Source of the DNA: Betaproteobacteria bacterium
Lineage (GTDB): Bacteria; Pseudomonadota; Gammaproteobacteria; Burkholderiales; SG8-41
Direction of reading: 5' to 3'
Assembly (NCBI GenBank): GCA_016177355.1
Contig: JACOVL010000046.1
Span: 1-16,146, forward strand
DNA: 16,146 nt
The notes below the pieces were generated by a model. The model worked only from the letters and a program-made list of their open reading frames with translations, searched no databases and had not been told where the DNA came from. The position numbers and the translations under genes are program-made. Shown here one piece after another: positions 1 through 5,340 of this stretch (the stretch's first letter is position 1; each line of letters opens with the position of its first letter).

Positions 1-374
1 GCCAGCTCTTCGCGCAGCTTTTCGGCGGCGTTCACCTTGGCGAACAGCCGCGTCTCGAAGTCTATGCCGGGCGAGAGGTTGCGATAGGCGTGGGTCGGGC
101 GCGCGTAGCAATAGATGCAACCATGCTCGCAGCCCTGGTAGGGGTTGATGGACTGCGTGAACGGGATGTCGGGCGAATCGTTGCGGGAGATGATGCTCGC
201 GACGCGCTCGGCCGTGACCGTGGTCTTGAGCGGCGGTAGATCTTCCTCCTGCTGGTCCCACCCGTCGTCGAACGCCTCGCGCACGACGCTCTCGAAGCGG
301 CCCTCGGGATTGATGCCCGCGCCGCGCCCCTTGCGCGGGTCTGCATGCTTTCCCGTCAGGATCCTCAGCGGCAT
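1..374 (-). CDS. PA0069-type radical SAM protein, N-terminal part (runs off the left edge)
   Basis: The visible 124 residues begin MPLRILTGKH and carry the motif CEHGCIYCYAR. Its cysteines, C82, C86 and C89, have the C-x3-C-x2-C spacing that binds a SAM-coordinating [4Fe-4S] cluster. The context INPYQGCEHGC...ARPTHAY is typical of the PA0069/SplB-like radical SAM family. The substrate and reaction of this family are not established, so no role is assigned beyond radical SAM chemistry. The ATG at 374 lies 10 bp after the stop of the upstream DUF2520 gene, which suggests co-transcription on the minus strand. No strong ribosome-binding site is visible; an AGG lies somewhat far upstream. Family members are usually about 350-400 residues, so roughly two thirds of the gene is outside the window. 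Family identification is firm; the exact start is likely but not proven. Confidence 0.88.
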   Translation of the reverse strand, partial: MPLRILTGKHADPRKGRGAGINPEGRFESVVREAFDDGWDQQEEDLPPLKTTVTAERVASIISRNDSPDIPFTQSINPYQGCEHGCIYCYARPTHAYRNLSPGIDFETRLFAKVNAAEKLREEL

Positions 375-384
375 GGCTGCAAGT

Positions 385-1257
385 TTACCTGCCGGAGAGC
401 GCGGCACGCAGGTCGCCCGAGCGCGCGGCATCGAGCCGCTGGTCGTCCTCGGCCAGCGCGACCGCCAGCATGCCCAGTCCGCGGTAGAGCTCGGCCATGC
501 CGGGGTCCCACTCCGCTACCTGGGCGAGCTGGCGCTTGATCGTCGCCACGTCGCCGCGCGACACCGGGCCGGTCAGCGCGCGCGCCGGCCCTTTCTCGAA
601 GATCGCGTCCACCGTTTCGCGCACCATCGGCTCCAGCGCCTTCAGCGAGGCCGCGCGCGGGATGCCGGCTTTCTCGTGCGCGCGCATCGCGGCCTCGATC
701 AGCGCCGCCAGGTAGTTGCAGGCGAATACCCCGCCGGCGTGGTAGACGGCCTTCAACTCCGGCTTGATTTCGAACACTTTAGCGCCGACCTTCTCGAACG
801 CGGGGCGCAGCACCCGCAGCGCCTCGCGGTCGCCCTCGGCGGCGCAGTAAGTGCCAGCGAAGGTGCGCGAGGCCTGCTCGGCATCGGTGAAGGTCTTGAT
901 CGGATGCACGCTCGCGATCAGCGCGCCGCTCCGCCGCGCCGGCTGGAGGTCGCCCGAAGGCGTAGCGCCGCTCACGTGGAACACGATGTCGTCGGGGACG
1001 ACCTTCCCCGAGGCGGCGAGCGTCACGCAACTCGGCACGATGGCGTCGTCGCGCGTGGCTATCATCCATATGTCTGCGGGGCGCATTTCGCTGAGATGGC
1101 CGACCGCATGGCCGGCGCCGATGAATTTCACCGCGACACCGGCGCTCTCGCGCGAGCGCGTCAGCACGTCCTGGATCTCGAACACCTTCTTCTCCACCCA
1201 CAGCCGCCCGCAGGCGCGCCCCACCCTGCCCGAGCCGATGATATTGAGGGTTTTCAT
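385..1257 (-). CDS. DUF2520 / Rossmann-like NAD(P)-binding reductase (PanG-like)
   Basis: This 290-residue protein opens with a Rossmann fold, MKTLNIIGSGRVGRACG, with the GxGxxG at about residues 8-13. The middle contains SVHPIKTFTD, and the C-terminal helical half contains YHAGGVFACNYLAALIEAA, both typical of the Rossmann-like plus DUF2520 two-domain architecture. The fold is that of 6-phosphogluconate/ketopantoate-type reductases. Some DUF2520 proteins (PanG) are alternative ketopantoate reductases in pantothenate synthesis; that role here is inference only, and no other pantothenate gene is nearby. Length matches the family. The start ATG at 1257 has no obvious Shine-Dalgarno sequence. The gene is divergent from phoD and lies 10 bp upstream of the radical SAM gene on the same strand. 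Confidence 0.85.
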   Translation of the reverse strand: MKTLNIIGSGRVGRACGRLWVEKKVFEIQDVLTRSRESAGVAVKFIGAGHAVGHLSEMRPADIWMIATRDDAIVPSCVTLAASGKVVPDDIVFHVSGATPSGDLQPARRSGALIASVHPIKTFTDAEQASRTFAGTYCAAEGDREALRVLRPAFEKVGAKVFEIKPELKAVYHAGGVFACNYLAALIEAAMRAHEKAGIPRAASLKALEPMVRETVDAIFEKGPARALTGPVSRGDVATIKRQLAQVAEWDPGMAELYRGLGMLAVALAEDDQRLDAARSGDLRAALSGR

Positions 1258-1406
1258 GTGAGTAAGCGGTCAGCCCTCAGCGCCCAGCCGCCAGCTTAAT
1301 CCGGCCTGCCGTGGTTGGCTGAATGCCGAGCGCTGATCGCTATTCTAGCCTGTCCGGCGGGTGCGGCTGTCAGCGCGCCGCAACCTGCCCGCGTTATAGT
1401 CACCGG
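1258..1406. promoter_or_regulatory. Divergent intergenic region between the DUF2520 gene and phoD
   Basis: These 149 bp separate two divergently transcribed genes and must hold promoters for both. On the plus strand the clearest element is TATAGT at 1395-1400, just before the phoD ATG. On the minus strand no convincing -10/-35 pair or Shine-Dalgarno sequence was found for the DUF2520 gene. No inverted repeat or operator-like sequence stands out. Confidence 0.5.
1395..1400 (+). promoter_or_regulatory. Candidate -10 element of phoD (leaderless arrangement)
   Basis: TATAGT matches the sigma-70 -10 consensus TATAAT at five of six positions. Exactly six bases separate it from the phoD ATG at 1407, so a start about seven bases after the hexamer would place +1 on the A of the ATG. 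No Shine-Dalgarno sequence precedes that ATG (CACCGG is directly upstream), which fits a leaderless message. No good -35 is seen; sequence around 1369-1374 (TGTCAG) is a poor candidate at 20 bp spacing. Confidence 0.4.
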
Positions 1407-2945
1407 ATGCCCGTCTCCCGCCGTCAGTTCCTGATCTGCACCGCAAGCCTTGCCGCGGCGGCGCCTCTTGCCCGCCTCCTCGCCCAGCCAAAGTTCGAGA
1501 AATACCCCTACACCCTGGGCGTCGCCTCCGGCTATCCGACGCAGCAGGGCGTGGTGCTGTGGACGCGCCTTGCGCCCGAACCGCTCGCGGGCGGCGGCAT
1601 GCCGCAGGCGGCGGTGGAAGTCGCCTGGGAGGTCGCCGCCGACGAGGCCTTCCGCAGGATCGTCGCGCGCGGGACGGAAATCGCCGCGCCGGAATGGGCG
1701 CATTCGGTGCACGCCGAAGTCACGGGACTCGAGCCCGCGCGCTGGTATTTCTACCGCTTCCGTGCCGGCGATGCGGTGAGCCCCGTCGGCAGGACGCGCA
1801 CCGCGCCGACGCGTGCCGAGCGCATGCGCTTCGCGTTGGCGTCGTGCCAGCAGTACGAGCAGGGTTTCTACGCCGCCTACCGCCACATGGTGCAGGAAGA
1901 CCTCGACCTCGTCATTCACGTCGGCGATTACATCTATGAGTCCTCCTGGGGCCGCAACCACGTGCGCAGCCACGGCACCGGGGAACCGGTGACGCTCGCC
2001 GATTACCGCAACCGCCACGCGCTCTACAAGAGCGACGCGGACCTCCAGGCCGCGCACACGGCGTTCCCCTGGATCGCCACTTGGGACGACCACGAGGTGC
2101 AGAACGATTATGCCAACGACCGCTCCCAGTACCTCGACGAGCCCCGGGTTTTCCTCGAGCGCCGCGCCGCGGCCTACCGCGCCTATTACGAACACATACC
2201 GCTGCCTGCGTGGGCGCGCCCGCGCGGCCCGGACATGCGGCTCTACACGCGCGCCGATTTTGGCGGGCTCGCCGCCTTCCACGTACTCGACGACCGGCAG
2301 TACCGCTCGCACCAGGTCTGCCCCCGTCCCGGGCGCGGCGGCAGCACCGTCGTTCCCGCCGCCGACTGCCCCGAGCGGAGCGACGCGAAGCTGACGCTGC
2401 TCGGCGCGGCGCAGGAAAAATGGCTGCAGGACGGGCTGGCGCGATCGGGCGCGCGCTGGAACGTGATCGCGCAGCAGACGATGATGGCGCAGGTGGACCG
2501 CATGCCCGGCGAGGGACAATCGTTCTGGACCGACGGCTGGGACGGCTACCCGAAGGCGCGCGGGCGACTGCTGAAATTCGTGGCGGAGAATCGCGTCGCC
2601 AACCCGGTGGTGATCGGCGGCGACGTGCACATGTTCGTCGTGGCCGATCTCATGACCGACTTCGACGATCCCCGGTCGCCCGTGGTGGCGACCGAGTTCG
2701 TCGGCACCTCCATCACCTCCCAGGGCATGCCGCGGAAAAGGCTCGAATCCTGGCGCGACGACAATCCCCATATCCACTTCACGAACAGCACGCGGCGCGG
2801 CTATACCACCTTCGATCTCACGGCGAAGCGCTGCGTCGCGCGCCTGCGCGCGGTGTGGGACGTCACCGATCCCGCGTCGAGCATCCGCACCCTCGCTACC
2901 TACACGGTGGAGGACGGGCGGCCCGGCGCGCAGCGCGGCGGCTAG
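1407..2945 (+). CDS. phoD: PhoD-type alkaline phosphatase/phosphodiesterase, Tat-exported
   Basis: The 512-residue protein starts MPVSRRQFLICTASLAAAAP, a twin-arginine signal (R5-R6) with a hydrophobic stretch, so export in folded form is expected. An N-terminal beta domain (about residues 30-130) precedes the metallophosphatase domain. Metal-site motifs are clear: FALASCQQYE (C147), LVIHVGDYIYE (D174, Y177), TWDDHEVQNDY (D227, D228, H229, N233) and VIGGDVHMF (D406, H408). PhoD enzymes use Fe and Ca to release phosphate from phosphomonoesters and diesters outside the cytoplasm. An upstream in-frame extension to 1323 exists, but the Tat signal fixes the start at 1407. The gene is convergent with the broken reductase, with 8 bp between stops. 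No Pho box was recognised. The family is sure; the exact substrate is not. Confidence 0.93.
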   Translation: MPVSRRQFLICTASLAAAAPLARLLAQPKFEKYPYTLGVASGYPTQQGVVLWTRLAPEPLAGGGMPQAAVEVAWEVAADEAFRRIVARGTEIAAPEWAHSVHAEVTGLEPARWYFYRFRAGDAVSPVGRTRTAPTRAERMRFALASCQQYEQGFYAAYRHMVQEDLDLVIHVGDYIYESSWGRNHVRSHGTGEPVTLADYRNRHALYKSDADLQAAHTAFPWIATWDDHEVQNDYANDRSQYLDEPRVFLERRAAAYRAYYEHIPLPAWARPRGPDMRLYTRADFGGLAAFHVLDDRQYRSHQVCPRPGRGGSTVVPAADCPERSDAKLTLLGAAQEKWLQDGLARSGARWNVIAQQTMMAQVDRMPGEGQSFWTDGWDGYPKARGRLLKFVAENRVANPVVIGGDVHMFVVADLMTDFDDPRSPVVATEFVGTSITSQGMPRKRLESWRDDNPHIHFTNSTRRGYTTFDLTAKRCVARLRAVWDVTDPASSIRTLATYTVEDGRPGAQRGG

Positions 2946-2953
2946 CCGCTCAT

Positions 2954-3554
2954 TCAGTAGCCGTAGAATTCCTCGGATCGCATGGCCTCCTCGCCGATGC
3001 CGATGTCTTGCAGCATCTGCTGCATCGCCATGGTCATCGGTGGCGGCCCCGCAAAATAGTAGATCGGGTTCGTAATGCCGGCGAGATGCCGTTCCAGCAT
3101 CTCCCGCCGGATGAAGCCCGTCTCACCTGGCCAGGGGTGCGCCGATTTTTCCGGCTCGGCCATGGTCGCGATCAAACGGTAGTGCGGGTTCAGCTGCTCC
3201 ATCTTCCGCAGCTCGGGGAGAAATGCCGCGTCCTCCGGCCGTCGGTTGGAGTAAAAGAGATACAGGCGATGCGGCAGCCGCCCGTTCGCCGCGTGCCGGG
3301 CCATCGCGAGGAACGGCGTGATGCCGATGCCGCCGGCAAGCAACACGGCCGGTCAACTCGGCTTCGTGGGGCGCGCTGGCGATCGTGAAGGTGCGGGCAT
3401 TACCCTCGCTATCGGTTTCCGGTGGATTGATGAGCGTCATCAACAGCGACTGTCCCGCCTCCTGCCGGAATCCCGGGGGCTTGGAAAAATAAAACGCCAT
3501 CGTGCCTTCCGCCACGGTTTCGCGCCGCACCAGTTGTGCTTCATGAACTGCCAT
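2954..3554 (-). pseudogene. Ferredoxin-reductase-like flavoprotein broken by an internal out-of-frame deletion
   Basis: Two fragments in different minus-strand frames make one recognisable FAD/NAD(P) oxidoreductase. The N-terminal part (from 3554, MAVHEAQLVRRETVAEG) has the FAD-binding RTFTIASAP motif and stays in register to HEAELT near 3350. The C-terminal part (about 3352 down to the TGA at 2954-2956) has PAVLLAGGIGITPF, YLFYSNRRPEDAAFLPEL, FAGPPPMTMAM and the terminal EEFYGY. Intact relatives have roughly 45 more residues between these motifs, including a GPFG-type flavin/NAD contact. Here that stretch is missing and the frame changes at about 3350, where a TGA precedes PAVLLAGG. GGTGGA before the ATG at 3554 makes it a better start than the ATG at 3566. 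The gene follows the CDGSH gene directly. A real lesion is likely, but an assembly error has not been excluded. Confidence 0.8.
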
Positions 3555-3572
3555 GTCGCATTCCACCGCCGC

Positions 3573-3794
3573 TTAGAATGTGCGGATCCCGGAGAAGGCG
3601 TCGGCGACTTCGTGGGGCTGGCCGGAGTCGTCGTACCAATAAAGCTTGCCGGCATCCTCGGTCTTGGCGAGCTTGTGCGACCCGTCGCAGAACGGCTGGT
3701 TCTTCGACAGTCCGCAACGACAGAGATACTTTTCCTCGCCGCCAATCTCAAGCTTGTAAGGTCCGGTGTGAGTGCGTTTCACGATGCGTGCCAT
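3573..3794 (-). CDS. CDGSH iron-sulfur domain protein
   Basis: This 73-residue protein contains YLCRCGLSKNQPFCDGSHK, the CDGSH signature. C25, C27, C36 and H40 are the three-cysteine, one-histidine ligands of a redox-active [2Fe-2S] cluster, as in mitoNEET-type proteins. It is a single-motif soluble bacterial form with no membrane segment or signal peptide. The ATG at 3794 has a strong ribosome-binding site (GAGGAGA about seven bases upstream). The ferredoxin-reductase-like gene starts 18-19 bp after its stop, so the two were probably co-transcribed and the flavoprotein may have been its electron partner. With that partner broken, its present redox partner is unknown. Its physiological role is not known from the sequence. 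Confidence 0.92.
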   Translation of the reverse strand: MARIVKRTHTGPYKLEIGGEEKYLCRCGLSKNQPFCDGSHKLAKTEDAGKLYWYDDSGQPHEVADAFSGIRTF

Positions 3795-3936
3795 GACGGT
3801 CTCCTCTCAATAACGGTTTTGACGCGGTCGCATTCCCGAAGCTGCTGCACCCGATACCCCTCTTATGTTACTCAGCTTACTGCCGAGCCGGTCACGTCGC
3901 AGCCGCTCACACTGCCCGGATAAACTTTTCCGATCC

Positions 3937-3953
3937 TGTGCTTGGATGGTGCA
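3937..3953 (+). promoter_or_regulatory. NtrC-like enhancer site, distal
   Basis: TGTGCTTGGATGGTGCA aligns with the NtrC consensus of two half-sites, TGCACY and GGTGCA, separated by five bases. The right half is perfect; the left half matches at four of six positions. The centre lies about 153 bp upstream of the predicted sigma-54 transcription start. Assignment rests on consensus match and position only. Confidence 0.5.
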
Positions 3954-3966
3954 TGAATTTCTTTTG

Positions 3967-3983
3967 TGCACCGCAACAGGGCA
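3967..3983 (+). promoter_or_regulatory. NtrC-like enhancer site, proximal
   Basis: TGCACCGCAACAGGGCA has a perfect left half-site (TGCACC) and a right half matching at four of six positions, at the correct 17-bp length. Its centre is 30 bp from that of the distal site, close to three helical turns, so two dimers would sit on the same DNA face. The centre is about 123 bp upstream of the predicted start. In glnAp2 the paired NtrC sites have a similar spacing and distance. Confidence 0.5.
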
Positions 3984-3985
3984 CT

Positions 3986-4010
3986 GCCCGGTATCCAGCC
4001 TGTACCGGGC
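3986..4010. repeat. Perfect 8-bp inverted repeat with 9-base spacer
   Basis: GCCCGGTA at 3986-3993 is the exact reverse complement of TACCGGGC at 4003-4010. It sits immediately downstream of the proximal NtrC-like site, overlaps the second copy of the CACTGCCCGG direct repeat, and is upstream of the promoter. It could be an operator or a transcript hairpin; there is no T-tract to make it a convincing terminator. Confidence 0.6.
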
Positions 4011-4044
4011 TTCTAGCATAATCTAATTTAAAAACAATATGTTA

Positions 4045-4057
4045 TATCAATTACTGG
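4045..4057 (+). promoter_or_regulatory. Possible IHF-binding site
   Basis: TATCAATTACTGG fits the IHF core WATCAA-N4-TTR except for one base in the last triplet. It lies in the A+T-rich tract between the NtrC-like sites and the sigma-54 promoter, where a DNA bend would bring activator and polymerase together. The match is short, so this is tentative. Confidence 0.25.
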
Positions 4058-4071
4058 CGTTGCCGGCCAGG

Positions 4072-4086
4072 TGGCATACGAATTGC
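4072..4086 (+). promoter_or_regulatory. Sigma-54 (RpoN) -24/-12 promoter of the nitrate operon
   Basis: TGGCATACGAATTGC fits the sigma-54 consensus TGGCAYR-N4-TTGCW. The invariant GG (4073-4074) and GC (4085-4086) are separated by exactly ten bases, the spacing sigma-54 requires. The predicted start is near 4098, leaving a leader of about 26 bases before the transporter ATG at 4124. It is the only strong promoter-like element just upstream of the operon. Confidence 0.8.
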
Positions 4087-4123
4087 GATAGCGACAGGCA
4101 TTTACTGACTTTTCTGAACCGAC

Positions 4124-5338
4124 ATGACAAAGACGCCATTTCTCAAGGCCGGACACACGCCGACGTTGTTCGCCGCGTTTCTCTACTTCGACGTGTCGTT
4201 CATGGTGTGGGTGATGCTCGGCCCGCTCGGCGTGCAGATCGCCCGCGATCTCGAGCTGACGGCCGCGCAGAAAGGGCTCATGGTCGCGACCCCGGTGCTC
4301 GCCGGCGCGCTGCTGCGCATCGTGATGGGCGTCCTGGTCGACCACCTCAGACCCAGGATGGCGGGGTTGATCGGTCAGATCGTGGTGCTGATCGGCCTCG
4401 CGTGGGCGCAGTTTTTCGGGGTCTCCACTTATTTCGATCTCCTGGTGCTCGGCCTCTTTCTCGGCATGGCGGGAGCCTCGTTCGCCGTCGCGCTGCCGCT
4501 CGCCTCGCGCTGGTACCCGCCCGAGCACCAGGGCACGGCGCTCGGGATCGCCGGCGCCGGCAACTCCGGCACCGTGTTCGCCGCGTTGCTCGCGCCGGGC
4601 CTTGCCGTCGCGTTCGGCTGGCAGAACGTGTTCGGGCTCGCGATGATCCCGCTGATCGTCACGCTCGTGCTTTATCTGATGCTCGCCGAGGACAGCCCGG
4701 AATGCCCGGCGCCGAAGCCGCTCACGGCGTACCTCGACGTGCTCAAGGACCGCGACGCATGGTGGTTCATGTTCTTCTACAGCGTGACCTTCGGCGGGTT
4801 CGTCGGGCTTGCGTCCTCGCTCACCATCTACTTCAACGACCAGTACGGGCTCTCCCCCGTGGTGGCGGGCTACTTCACCGCCGCGTGCGTATTCGCGGGC
4901 TCGATGGTGCGGCCGATCGGCGGTTTCGTCGCCGACCGCATCGGCGGCATACGATCGTTGTCAGTCGTGTACCTCATTGCGGCGGCCACGATCGGCGCCG
5001 TGAGCTTCGGCCTGAAGAGCGACTGGCTCGCGCTTGCGGTGTTCATGCTCGCGATGCTCTCGCTCGGCATGGGCAACGGCGCGATGTTCCAGCTCGTACC
5101 ACAGCGTTTCCGCAAGGAGATCGGGGTAATGACCGGGCTCGTCGGCATGGCGGGCGGCGTCGGTGGCTTCTACCTCGCCTCCAGCCTCGGCTACTCCCGG
5201 CAGTTCACCGGGAGCTACCAGGCAGGGCTGCTCCTGTTCGCCGCGCTCGCGCTGCTCGCGCTGGTGGGGCTTGGCGCGGTGAAGACGCGCTGGCGCACGA
5301 CCTGGGGCGCCGCGCACCTCACCACCGCGAGGATTTGA
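4124..5338 (+). CDS. narK: NarK/NasA-type nitrate/nitrite transporter (MFS, NNP family)
   Basis: A 404-residue, twelve-helix major facilitator protein that moves nitrate and/or nitrite across the cytoplasmic membrane. Both nitrate-signature stretches are present: GIAGAGNSGTVFAALLAPG (about 141-159) and TGLVGMAGGVGGFYL (about 337-351). Arginines in GALLRIVMG (R65) and SMVRPIGG (R263) occupy the places of the two substrate-binding arginines of NarK. The length fits single NasA-type porters rather than fused NarK1-NarK2 forms. An in-frame TGA at 4115-4117 leaves 4124 as the first possible ATG; no Shine-Dalgarno sequence is evident. It is the first gene of the operon, downstream of the sigma-54 promoter and followed after 2 bp by the kinase/phosphatase gene. 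Import for assimilation is the likely role, given nirBD and nasA downstream. Nitrate versus nitrite preference cannot be read from sequence. Confidence 0.93.
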   Translation: MTKTPFLKAGHTPTLFAAFLYFDVSFMVWVMLGPLGVQIARDLELTAAQKGLMVATPVLAGALLRIVMGVLVDHLRPRMAGLIGQIVVLIGLAWAQFFGVSTYFDLLVLGLFLGMAGASFAVALPLASRWYPPEHQGTALGIAGAGNSGTVFAALLAPGLAVAFGWQNVFGLAMIPLIVTLVLYLMLAEDSPECPAPKPLTAYLDVLKDRDAWWFMFFYSVTFGGFVGLASSLTIYFNDQYGLSPVVAGYFTAACVFAGSMVRPIGGFVADRIGGIRSLSVVYLIAAATIGAVSFGLKSDWLALAVFMLAMLSLGMGNGAMFQLVPQRFRKEIGVMTGLVGMAGGVGGFYLASSLGYSRQFTGSYQAGLLLFAALALLALVGLGAVKTRWRTTWGAAHLTTARI

Positions 5339-5340
5339 CC

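Larger units (their letters stand above)
3795..4123. promoter_or_regulatory. Regulatory region between the CDGSH gene and the nitrate operon
   Basis: This 329-bp gene-free stretch separates divergent genes. It holds two NtrC-like sites (3937-3953 and 3967-3983), a perfect 8-bp inverted repeat (3986-4010), an A+T-rich tract (about 4012-4054) that contrasts with the GC-rich surroundings and could bind IHF, and a sigma-54 promoter (4072-4086). A 10-bp direct repeat, CACTGCCCGG, occurs at 3910-3919 and 3982-3991. The part next to the CDGSH gene (3795-3900) shows only that gene's ribosome-binding site clearly; no firm promoter was recognised for it. Confidence 0.8.

Noticed and set aside
1296..2777. 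Long open frame on the minus strand opposite phoD
   Set aside because: Its translation is low-complexity, rich in Arg, Gly, Ala and His, with no motif, while the plus strand encodes a complete PhoD. It is a GC-driven shadow.
3807..4019. 70-codon minus-strand open frame in the regulatory region
   Set aside because: No ribosome-binding site or recognisable motif, and it overlaps the paired NtrC-like sites and the inverted repeat.
4039..5340. Upstream extension of the kinase/phosphatase frame through the transporter gene
   Set aside because: The extension is Arg/Ala-rich out-of-frame translation of the transporter gene. The PP2C domain starts near 5416, and the first supported start is GTG 5341.
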